Shown here one piece after another: positions 15,747 to 23,039 of a stretch of 64,000 bases of DNA. The DNA comes from Azospirillum rugosum (GTDB lineage Bacteria; Pseudomonadota; Alphaproteobacteria; Azospirillales; Azospirillaceae), in the NCBI RefSeq assembly GCF_017876155.1, contig NZ_JAGINP010000009.1, positions 124,001 to 188,000 of the forward strand. The letters run 5' to 3'. The number at the start of each line of letters is the position of its first letter. Position 1 is the stretch's first letter. The notes under the pieces are model-generated. The model saw nothing but the letters and a program-made list of their open reading frames with translations, was not told the DNA's origin and did not search any database. The position numbers and the translations under genes were made by a program.

Positions 15747-17773
15747 GGCAGCCGCCCCAGGATGTGCCAGGCCGCCCCGTTGGACATGACCGTCACCGCA
15801 CTGCCGGTGGAGGCCAGGGTCACCACCGCGTTGTCCGGCCCGCCGCCGCCCGCCTTGGTGACGGTGACGGGATTGCCGGACACGTCGGACTTCTTGATCG
15901 TCACCGTGCGCCCCACCGCGTGCGTGGCGCTGGGCGCCGGCAGCTGCACCGTCACCGCCCCGCCGTAGGCGCTGACCAGATACAGCGACTGGTTCAGGTC
16001 CGGCTCGAACACGCCCGGCTGGTCGCGGAAGCCGGCGTTGCCCGGCAGGCTGTTGCCGGCGACGATCCACCAGCCGGCCCCGTTGGAGACCAGCGTCACG
16101 AAGTCGTACCGGTTGCCCAGCGCCACGCGGCGCCCGTCCGGCCCCGGTCCGCCGGATTCGGTGATGGTCAGGACGTGGGCCGACGCGTCGGTGCGCTTGA
16201 CCGTCACCGCGTTCCCGTTGGCCGAGCCCGCCGCGGGCAGACGGAACTCCACGTCACCGCCATAGGCGCTGACCAGATAGACGGAGCTGGACAGGTCCGG
16301 CTGCACCAGCCCGCCGGTGACCGGCTCCACATACTCCGTGTCGTAGCGCAGAGCCTCCACCACCAGCTCGCGGACGCGGCTGCGCATCAGGCGGTTCTTC
16401 TCCGGATAGCCGGCGTTGACCGCGGTGTACTGGCCGCCCGACAGGTCGTAGATGGCCGGCCCGGCCGACATGGACAGCAGGTTGACGATGGCCGTCTCCA
16501 CCGATCCGGCGTCGAGCTGCACGTTCGGCACGCCGCCCAGCGACTCGGCGTAGAAGTTCAGGATCAGCGTCTTGTCCGTGTTGGCGCCGACGCGGAAGCA
16601 GGCCAGCGCCATGGTCGACAGGTTGGCCTCGCAGTCCTGGAACGTGTTGTTGTACTTGCCCTGCTCCACATAGAAGCCGCAGCCGCTGATCGGGGCGGAC
16701 AGCGAATAGACGCGCACCATGGAAAAGCGGTTGGCGTTCGGCGTGTCGCCGTCGCCGCTGCGCGTCAGCCAGACGCCGTGCACCGCCGGCCGCGCCACCA
16801 GCACCCGCGACACCATGTTCCAGTAGCAGGGCCAGTTCGGGTCGGTGTAGCCGTCGAACAGCAGCCCGACCCGCGGCTCCCACAGCGTCAGGTCGCTCAC
16901 GCTGTTGTGCACGCAGGGACCGTCACGCCCGAACAGCCGGACGCCGGCGTCCCCCTGCTCCAGCCGCAGCCCCGACAGGGTCGCGTAGCCGTCCGGCAGG
17001 TGGATCAGGTCGAAGGCGTTCGACGCCCCGCGGATGATCGACGACTGCCCGGCCCCGACCAGCGTCTTGCCATAGGCGACGGTCAGCGTGTTGGTGATCC
17101 GGTAGGTGCCCGGCGGCACATGGACCGCGGTCGCGCTGGTCAAGGCCGCCTGGATGGCGATGGTGTCGTCCACCACGCCGTCGCCGACCGCACCGAAATC
17201 CTTCACCGACACCGCATCGGCCAGCTTCTCGCGGATCGGGCGGCGGACGGCGCCGGCCCCCGGGCCTTGATAGGTGGACAGTGCCTCCTCGTCCACCGGC
17301 GCACGGGTGGTGGGGTTGCCCACGCTGTCGAAGGCGAGCAGCCGGCCGGCGCGCAGCGCGCGCTCCGGCAGCAGGTTGGAGGCCGGCAGGTCGGTGTCGG
17401 TGTAGCGCAGCATCAGCTCCTGGTCGCCGGCCACCTGCTGGAGCGCGGCGGTGAGCTGGTCGAACTCCCGGTTCAGGGTCGAGGCCGGCAACGGCCCGCT
17501 TTCCAGGAAATCGCTGGTGCGCTCGATGGGCAGGCGGCGGCGCAGCAGAACCGGCGTGCCGGCGGCGGGCGCGGCCGCGAAGGTCACCGTTCCGCCGTCG
17601 CTGCTCCCGGCGCCGTCAACCGCGTAGCCGGTCGCTTGCAGCGCCGCCCCCAGGAAGACCTGAAGGTCGCCCGCCGCAAAGATCGGGAACGGAAAGGGAA
17701 AATCCGTCTGCGCCCCGTCGGCAAGATACTGCACGCGCGGAGTCCCGCGCGGAACTTGGATGGTCGTGGGCAT
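15743..17773 (-). CDS. Phage tailspike with T7-fibre-like N-terminus and pectate-lyase-type beta helix
   Basis: 676-residue receptor-binding protein. Residues 1-125 resemble the T7 gp17 particle-binding N-terminus (VQYLADGAQTDFPFPFPIF and LLRRRLPIERTSDF). A pectate-lyase-3 type parallel beta helix opens with SVKDFGAVGDGVVDDT (about 189-204) and continues to roughly 480. The C-terminus consists of two similar modules of about 85 residues, each beginning YLVSAYGG and ending near GAGWWIV or GAAWHIL. The ATG at 17773 gives the conserved MPTTIQVPRG start. It probably binds or degrades a surface polysaccharide of the host. Confidence 0.85.
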   Translation of the reverse strand: MPTTIQVPRGTPRVQYLADGAQTDFPFPFPIFAAGDLQVFLGAALQATGYAVDGAGSSDGGTVTFAAAPAAGTPVLLRRRLPIERTSDFLESGPLPASTLNREFDQLTAALQQVAGDQELMLRYTDTDLPASNLLPERALRAGRLLAFDSVGNPTTRAPVDEEALSTYQGPGAGAVRRPIREKLADAVSVKDFGAVGDGVVDDTIAIQAALTSATAVHVPPGTYRITNTLTVAYGKTLVGAGQSSIIRGASNAFDLIHLPDGYATLSGLRLEQGDAGVRLFGRDGPCVHNSVSDLTLWEPRVGLLFDGYTDPNWPCYWNMVSRVLVARPAVHGVWLTRSGDGDTPNANRFSMVRVYSLSAPISGCGFYVEQGKYNNTFQDCEANLSTMALACFRVGANTDKTLILNFYAESLGGVPNVQLDAGSVETAIVNLLSMSAGPAIYDLSGGQYTAVNAGYPEKNRLMRSRVRELVVEALRYDTEYVEPVTGGLVQPDLSSSVYLVSAYGGDVEFRLPAAGSANGNAVTVKRTDASAHVLTITESGGPGPDGRRVALGNRYDFVTLVSNGAGWWIVAGNSLPGNAGFRDQPGVFEPDLNQSLYLVSAYGGAVTVQLPAPSATHAVGRTVTIKKSDVSGNPVTVTKAGGGGPDNAVVTLASTGSAVTVMSNGAAWHILGRLP

Positions 17774-17796
17774 GAATGGGCCCCTAAGGCGAGGGC

Positions 17797-17883
17797 CGTA
17801 GGTTGGGTGGAGCGCCAGCGCAACCCAACACACGCGCCATTGCAACGATGTTGGGTTGCGGCTGCGCCACCACCCAACCTACG
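17797..17883. repeat. Dispersed palindromic repeat, copy R3 (inside the phage cassette)
   Basis: Same family as R1. The left arm begins CGTAGGTTGGGTGGAGCG and the right arm ends CACCCAACCTACG. It lies 24 bases upstream of the tailspike ATG, inside the phage gene run. This shows the repeat has inserted into or travelled with the cassette. Confidence 0.9.
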
Positions 17884-17900
17884 AAACTGCACTTTCCCAT

Positions 17901-18265
17901 CGTCATTCCCGCGAAGGCGGGAATCCAGGGCACATCAGCCACTTGACGGCGGAGTTTCCTGGATCCCAGCCTTCGCTCTACGGTATGCACACGTTTCGCC
18001 ATTGCGGTAAGTGCCTGATACAGTGGAGGAAAAGCCCCTCTCCCTTGAGGGGAGAGGGGTTTGGGGTGAGGGTGGCGCCGGCCACAGGCCGGCCGGAACC
18101 ATCCACCGCGGCCGGGTTTGAGATTTTCTCCGGGCTGCCGCCCGTAACGACCCCTCACCCCAACCCCTCTCCCCCAAGGGAAGAGGGGCTTTTTCCTTGC
18201 TGCTCAATGCATTATCGCATCCGCGAGATGTGTGCATACCGTAGAGCCTTCGCTGGGATGACGGC
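17901..18265. repeat. Nested composite inverted repeat in a 519-base phage intergenic gap
   Basis: The gap 17774-18292 contains no gene. After repeat R3 it holds a REP-like hairpin (ATTCCCGC-GAAG-GCGGGAAT, 17905-17924). Next comes an outer inverted pair TCTACGGTATGCACAC (17977-17992) with GTGTGCATACCGTAGA (18230-18245), and inside it a roughly 40-base near-perfect inverted pair rich in CCCTCTCCC and GGGGTGAGG words (18031-18071 with 18152-18195). A mirrored CTTCGCTGGGATGAC segment closes the structure at 18249-18263. The layering suggests successive insertions of small palindromic elements. Confidence 0.8.
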
Positions 18266-18292
18266 GAAGAGAGTGGCCGAACCGAACGGCGG

Positions 18293-18958
18293 TCAGTAGA
18301 ACTTGCTCATGAATTCCAGGCGCTGGCGGTCGGCGAGCTGCGCCTGTTCGAGCAGGTTGCGGCGGCGGGCGTTGTCCAGCTCCTGCTGGATCGCCTGGCG
18401 CTTGATCTGGTCGATCTGGTCGGCGTCCTGCCGCTCGACCGCGCTGTCGTTGACGGCGCCGAGCAGGATCGCCTCGCCCGACCCGTCCGCGGCGCTGACC
18501 CCGCTGGCCCCCAGCGTCGCGCGGGTGCGGGCCATGGTCCGGCGCAGGGCGTCCACCCGGCGCCGCTCCTCCGCCGCGGCGTTTGCGCTGATCTGGGCGA
18601 GCTGCGTCTGCGCGCCCGCCTGCCTGTCCGCCATATCAGCGGCCTGGTTGGAGCGCAGCTGGTCGGCGGCCTGGTTCTGGCTCTGCGCCAGCCAGTCCAT
18701 CTCGCGGGCGCGCTGGGCTTCCGCGTCGCGGCGGGCCTGCTCCTCCTTCTGGCGTTGAAGCTCCTGGTCCTGGCGGCGCAACGCGTCCTCGCGCTGCCAC
18801 TCCAGCTGCTGCTTCTGCGCCTCGTAGGCGTACTTGCGTTCGTCGGCCGCCTGCTGCGCCTGGGCAGTCGACGAGCCGTCGCTGAACTTGGCCACCGTGC
18901 CGGCGACAGCGTTCACCGCCGGCAGGGCCGTCGTCATCAGGGATGTGATGCCACCCAT
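18293..18958 (-). CDS. Phage virion-associated protein, coiled-coil rich
   Basis: 221 residues, no exact family assigned. It starts MGGITSLMTTALPAVNAVAG (small hydrophobic N-terminus), followed by a long Gln/Glu/Arg-rich coiled-coil region (about residues 30-140) and a C-terminal helix-rich part ending MSKFY. This composition and its place after tail tubular protein B match the short internal or ejection-type virion proteins of podoviruses, though it is much smaller than T7 gp14-gp16. The ATG overlaps the preceding stop by one base (TGATG). Confidence 0.6.
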   Translation of the reverse strand: MGGITSLMTTALPAVNAVAGTVAKFSDGSSTAQAQQAADERKYAYEAQKQQLEWQREDALRRQDQELQRQKEEQARRDAEAQRAREMDWLAQSQNQAADQLRSNQAADMADRQAGAQTQLAQISANAAAEERRRVDALRRTMARTRATLGASGVSAADGSGEAILLGAVNDSAVERQDADQIDQIKRQAIQQELDNARRRNLLEQAQLADRQRLEFMSKFY

Positions 18959-20856
18959 CAGTCGTTCACCTTCAATTCCATGGTCACGGACAGCAGGGTG
19001 AAGGGCAGCGGCGCGTCCTGGCGGATGCGCCACAGCGGCCGGTCGAAGTCGCGCCGCCAGCCGAGCGTGCGCAGCTTGCGGTCGCCGGAGATGCGGGCCG
19101 GCACGCCGCCGGCCGGCTGCGGCCCCGTCCGGTGCAGCGGCAGCTCCTGCACCCCCCGCCCCAGGTCGGCGCTGAGCGCCGCCGTCTCCTCCAGCCGGAA
19201 GGTGACGGAGACGAGCCGCACGGGATCCGGCACCCCCGCCTGGCCGAGCAGGCTGACCGGCAGCGGCTCCACCAGGTGCGTATAGGGCAGCCCCGCCTCC
19301 ACGCGGCGGGCCGGCGGGTCGAGCACGATCTTACCGGCGGCGACGGTGGTGGAGCCGCGCACCACCCCATCGGCGACCACCGACAGGGTCCGCCCTTCCA
19401 GGTGGTCGAGCCCGCTCCACACCGCGGTCGGCGTGTCGTGCTCGCCGACCAGCGCCGCGTCCAGGTTCAGGTCGTCGTCGAAGCGTTCGACGCTCCAGCG
19501 CCCGGCGCGGTCGACCAGCGCGTAGACCTCGTCCCCGACCACGGCGACGGAGCGCACCGCCCCGTCCGTCTCCAGCCGGGTCCAGGCGGTCACCTGCTCC
19601 AGCCGGTAGACGGTCAGCGCGCCGAGCGAGCCGTCCTCCATCGCCACGAACATCAGCCGGCGGCTCTGGTCGTAATCCTGGTCGCGCGGGTTCACCACAA
19701 GGTGCCGCGCCAGCAGCGCGAGGTCGTTGGCCTGGTAGGCGGCCTCCGTGTCGGTGTAGAGGAACTCGCGGATTTCCTTGCCGTTGCGCGACACGAACAG
19801 CGTCGCGCCGTCCACATCCCGCGGCGGGACGGAGCGGTCGACCGGCGAGCCGATGCGCGTCTGCCGCGTCACCTGGATGTTCTGCGGCGTCAGCGGGTCG
19901 CCCGACACCATGTACTCCGCCCCCGAGGTGAAGAGCTGGAGGTGCCGGCCGGAGAAGACGGCGCGGATGGCGTTCACCTGGTCGGACAGAATGCCGAACT
20001 CGATGGCCTCGTCGTCCTTGCCGGTGCCGAGGTCGAAGTTCCACAGGTCGGCGGAGCGTGACAGCCACAGCCGGTTCGGCAGGTCGCGCGACCCACCGAT
20101 GACCAGCCGGTCCTGGTGGAAGGCCGCCGACACCGGCCAGCCGCGCAAGGGGGAGAAGGACTGCTCGTCCCACACCGTGGTCGCGTTGGCGTTCGGCAGC
20201 GCCTCCACCACCGTGGCGTTGACCTGGGTGGCCGACACCACACCCGTGACCCGCAGCTGCTTGCCCTGGATGCGCAGCCGCGTGCCGTCGTGCTTCGGAT
20301 CGAAGACGGGGGCCGAGGCGGTCACCGTGATGGCGCCCGTCGTGCCGGACGGGGTCACCGTCACGGCCGCGTCGGCGAAGCGGTAGAAGGGCATCAGGAC
20401 CTTCTCGCCGTCCGTGACGTAGGACCAGTCCGACAGCGTCCAGTGCCCATCCGCGCCGCCGCGCGTCAGCTTGCGCGGCGGCACGTCCGGGTGGCAGACC
20501 AGCAGCGTGTCGGCGGACTGCGTCCAGGTGATCTGGGCGAGCTGCGCCGCGGTCCAGGGGGCGTCCACCGTGGCGGCGCGGACGTCGTCCTCGTAGACGT
20601 CGATCTTGCCGTCGGAGAAGACCAGCAGATAGGTCTGCTCCGTGTTGAACTCGAAGGCGACGAGCCGCCCGTCGCCCCGCACCCCGTCCACGAAGGCGAG
20701 GCCGGAGCGGCGGGTGATCCCGCCCGTGGGGTGGATGAACAGGTTGCGCAAGGACAGCGCCCCGTTGTCGTAGGCGCGCAGGTCGCCGCGCCCGAGCAGC
20801 CGGCGCGACACCTCGCCCGCCGTGAAGTTGGTCTTGATCTGGGTGACCCGCGGCAT
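18958..20856 (-). CDS. Tail tubular protein B-like nozzle protein (T7 gp12-like)
   Basis: 632 residues. The N-terminus (QIKTNFTAGEVSRRLLGRGD, then ALSLRNLFIHPTGGITRRSG) is the hallmark of the podovirus nozzle/gp12-like family. The body has beta-propeller-like repeats (SGRHLQLFTSGAEYMVSGD, LFVSRNGKEIREFLYTD). It forms the distal tail tube. The ATG at 20856 overlaps the stop of the tail tubular protein A gene by one base; the longer upstream frame is in the neighbour gene and was discarded. T7 gp12 is 794 residues, so this is a compact version. Confidence 0.85.
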   Translation of the reverse strand: MPRVTQIKTNFTAGEVSRRLLGRGDLRAYDNGALSLRNLFIHPTGGITRRSGLAFVDGVRGDGRLVAFEFNTEQTYLLVFSDGKIDVYEDDVRAATVDAPWTAAQLAQITWTQSADTLLVCHPDVPPRKLTRGGADGHWTLSDWSYVTDGEKVLMPFYRFADAAVTVTPSGTTGAITVTASAPVFDPKHDGTRLRIQGKQLRVTGVVSATQVNATVVEALPNANATTVWDEQSFSPLRGWPVSAAFHQDRLVIGGSRDLPNRLWLSRSADLWNFDLGTGKDDEAIEFGILSDQVNAIRAVFSGRHLQLFTSGAEYMVSGDPLTPQNIQVTRQTRIGSPVDRSVPPRDVDGATLFVSRNGKEIREFLYTDTEAAYQANDLALLARHLVVNPRDQDYDQSRRLMFVAMEDGSLGALTVYRLEQVTAWTRLETDGAVRSVAVVGDEVYALVDRAGRWSVERFDDDLNLDAALVGEHDTPTAVWSGLDHLEGRTLSVVADGVVRGSTTVAAGKIVLDPPARRVEAGLPYTHLVEPLPVSLLGQAGVPDPVRLVSVTFRLEETAALSADLGRGVQELPLHRTGPQPAGGVPARISGDRKLRTLGWRRDFDRPLWRIRQDAPLPFTLLSVTMELKVND

Positions 20857-21425
20857 CAGCCCCTCGCGTCGATCAGGGTGAAGTCCTGGAAGCCCGGCTG
20901 GCTGTCCTGCTGCCCGTCGATCTGGCGGGCGCGGCGGAACTCCGCCTCCGCCAGCCGTTGCAGCAGGTCGGCGCGGCTGGAATTCTCGGTCAGGGGAATG
21001 CAGAACTCCGCGGCCAGCCGCGCGATCAGCGCCTGGTCGAAGAAGGGCGGGAAGTCCTCCTCCGCCGGGCGGCCGATGTAGGTGAGGGTCACCGTGTCGG
21101 AGTCCGCGTGCAGCGCCCGCCCGGCGATGCGATAGTCGAGGCCCCGCCCCCGCCCACTCGGCCCAGCGCCCAGCGCGCGCAGGAAATCGGCCGGCAGCTG
21201 GAAGGCGGCGGAGAAATCCGCGACCGGAATATCGGCGAGGCGCGGCAGCGTGGCCTGCCGCGTGGCGAAACTCCAGGGGTTGGCCGACAGCAGCGCGTCG
21301 CGCGCCGGCTCGTAGAGGGCGGCGGCCACCTCCGCCTCGGCGGTGCCCTCGTCGAAGGCGGTGATCGCCGTCGCCCCGATCTTGATCAGGGCGCGGCTGC
21401 ACAGCCCGACCGCGGTCAGTGCCAT
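20856..21425 (-). CDS. Tail tubular protein A-like adaptor (T7 gp11-like)
   Basis: 189 residues, close to T7 gp11 (196). The N-terminus ALTAVGLCSRALIKIGATAI and the segment ARDALLSANPWSFATRQATL are typical of the gatekeeper/adaptor family that joins the portal to the nozzle. A conserved late segment (PPFFDQALIARLAAEFCIPLTE) is present. It sits directly upstream of the nozzle gene with a one-base overlap, the order seen in T7-like phages. Confidence 0.85.
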   Translation of the reverse strand: MALTAVGLCSRALIKIGATAITAFDEGTAEAEVAAALYEPARDALLSANPWSFATRQATLPRLADIPVADFSAAFQLPADFLRALGAGPSGRGRGLDYRIAGRALHADSDTVTLTYIGRPAEEDFPPFFDQALIARLAAEFCIPLTENSSRADLLQRLAEAEFRRARQIDGQQDSQPGFQDFTLIDARG

Positions 21426-21499
21426 GGGTTCGATCCTTCGAAGGAATGAAGGGATGGACAGGGGACGGCCCGCCGGGGACGGAACCGCCCCCCGCGCGA

Positions 21500-21769
21500 T
21501 CAGTCGGCGTTGCTGGCGCCGAAGGGCGTGATGTTGGTGGCGTCCACCACGCCGGCCGCGTTGGAGCCGACCACGAACACGCCGGTGACCGGCGCGCCGT
21601 CGGTGTCGGTGTTGGCGAGGATCATGTCGCCGACCCGCAGCAGGTCGGCGGCGCCGTTGAAATAGCCGCGGGTGTCGACCTCGGTGGCGAGATCGACGGT
21701 GGTGTAGTGCCAGAGCGTGAACCCGTTCGCGTAGGCGAGCACGCTCAGGTCCTTCGAGGAGTAGGCCAT
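21500..21769 (-). CDS. Small phage structural protein of unknown function
   Basis: 89 residues, starting MAYSSKDLSVLAYANGFTLWHY and containing VDTRGYFNGAADLLRVGDMI. Such short proteins immediately after the major capsid gene are common in podovirus-like prophages and are often head-decoration or head-fibre candidates, but no role is proven. A GGAG Shine-Dalgarno lies upstream of the ATG. The gene is separated by 60 bases from the capsid stop and by 74 bases from the tail tubular protein A start. Confidence 0.65.
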   Translation of the reverse strand: MAYSSKDLSVLAYANGFTLWHYTTVDLATEVDTRGYFNGAADLLRVGDMILANTDTDGAPVTGVFVVGSNAAGVVDATNITPFGASNAD

Positions 21770-21829
21770 GGGAAGAACTCCAGGGAAGTCAGGGGATTGG
21801 TGCGCGAAAGCGCAAAGCGCGCGGCGCCG

Positions 21830-22648
21830 TCAGCTCTCCAGGCAGCGCAGCGTGACCACGCCGGCCGCGTCGATCAGCGCGGCACCCTGGCTCATCATGT
21901 TGTTGACGAAATGCGCGGCGCGGTCGCCGTGCCAGCTGATGTCGGTCTTCACGTCGGCGCCGGAGGCGTGGCCGACCGCCGTCTTGTGGAACCAGTGGCA
22001 CAGCCGCACGCCGCCCGCGGCCTTCAGGCCGGAATGCGGCATCCACAGCGTGCCCAGCCAGCGCTTGGCCTGGGTGCCGCGCCAGGGCAGCTCGTCGGGC
22101 CCCACATACTGGGTGTTGGCGAACTCCTCGATGCCGAGGAGCTGGCTCCACTGCTTCCAGCCGACGACGGCGTAGCGCTGGCCATCGTCCGGCACGTCGG
22201 CCTCGCCCAGCAGCTCGAAGGCCTCCAGCACCTTGCCCTTGGTCAGGCCGTCGCTGGCGGAGCCGGCGTAGTTGGTGGACTTGTCCAGCTCGGCGATGAT
22301 CAGCTCGTCGGTCTTGCGGCCGAGCGCATAGGCGCCGGCGTTGGCGATGATCTGGCGCTCGTCGATGTTGGTCTTCAGCTCGTCCAGCCGGTCGACCCAG
22401 TCGCCGGCGTAGAAGTCGTAGAGCGTGCATTCCACCGGCGTGTGGTCCAGGTTCATGACCGGCACCGCGCCGTGGCGCGCCTTGGTCGAGGCCGTGCCCT
22501 TGCCGACCTTCTGGAAGACGGTGGAGGCGCCCTGGACGTTGTTCTTGGTGCGCACCGTGTTGCGCAGCTTGGAGCCCATGCGCTGGTAGGCTTCGTGCAC
22601 TTCGCGTTCGAACTGCTTGACGAAAGCCTGGGCGATCGAGGTGGACAT
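21830..22648 (-). CDS. Phage major capsid protein
   Basis: 272 residues, matching the capsid family common in alphaproteobacterial podovirus-like prophages (Phage_capsid_2 type). Features include VKQFEREVHEAYQRMGSKLR near the N-terminus, an E-loop-like region around GKGTASTKARHG, LDHTPVECTLYDFYAGDWVD, and the C-terminal ISWHGDRAAHFVNNMMSQGA. Its start is preceded by AAAGGATC. In T7-like genomes the capsid gene follows scaffold directly; here the two are separated by 2.96 kb containing the GGDEF-EAL gene. Confidence 0.85.
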   Translation of the reverse strand: MSTSIAQAFVKQFEREVHEAYQRMGSKLRNTVRTKNNVQGASTVFQKVGKGTASTKARHGAVPVMNLDHTPVECTLYDFYAGDWVDRLDELKTNIDERQIIANAGAYALGRKTDELIIAELDKSTNYAGSASDGLTKGKVLEAFELLGEADVPDDGQRYAVVGWKQWSQLLGIEEFANTQYVGPDELPWRGTQAKRWLGTLWMPHSGLKAAGGVRLCHWFHKTAVGHASGADVKTDISWHGDRAAHFVNNMMSQGAALIDAAGVVTLRCLES

Positions 22649-22763
22649 GTGACTTTGATCCTTTCGCGTTCAGCGGGATCCCGTCCGGCGGGAAGCAGTC
22701 CGCCACCCGGTTGTCGGCCATGCCCGGGGGCATGCCCGGCCGCGGGCGAAGCGCGAAAAAGAA

Positions 22764-22802
22764 AAGGGCTGGCCGGGCCTTTCGGTTGTCCGGCCAGCCC
22801 TT
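22764..22802 (-). terminator. Intrinsic terminator downstream of the GGDEF-EAL gene
   Basis: A 13-base stem, AAGGGCTGGCCGG at 22764-22776 with its complement at 22790-22802, has a 13-base loop and is followed on the minus strand by CTTTTCTTTTTC. The surrounding gap 22649-23039 (391 bases) has no gene; it holds this terminator, repeat R4 and presumably the capsid promoter. Confidence 0.75.
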
Positions 22803-22939
22803 TCCAGGACAGGCGTGAGGGGAGTTCGGGAGATGCCGCCGCCCGTCGTGAGAGGGGAGACACTTCGGGCGTTGGCAAGTCCGTTTCTAGGACTTTGCGC
22901 CGCCCATGTCAAGATTTTTTTCCTGTAGAAAACAAACAA

Positions 22940-23024
22940 CGTAGGTTGGGTGCAGCGAAGCGAAACCCAACATCGTCGCGACGCGGGGTGTGTTGGGTTC
23001 CGCTGGCGCTCCACCCAACCTACG
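22940..23024. repeat. Dispersed palindromic repeat, copy R4
   Basis: Left arm CGTAGGTTGGGTGCAGCG, right arm CTCCACCCAACCTACG, same family as R1. It lies 15 bases after the stop of the GGDEF-EAL gene, between it and the capsid gene, and so forms one edge of the inserted segment within the phage cassette. Confidence 0.9.
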
Positions 23025-23039
23025 GCCCCACCCGTCAAA

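Noticed and set aside
16254..16883. Second frame on the minus strand inside the tailspike gene
   Set aside because: It is out of frame with the beta-helix-coding sequence, has no start signal and no recognisable domain.
17901..18265. CRISPR-like array in the repeat-rich gap
   Set aside because: Repeats are inverted and nested, not directly repeated with regular unique spacers; no cas genes are nearby.
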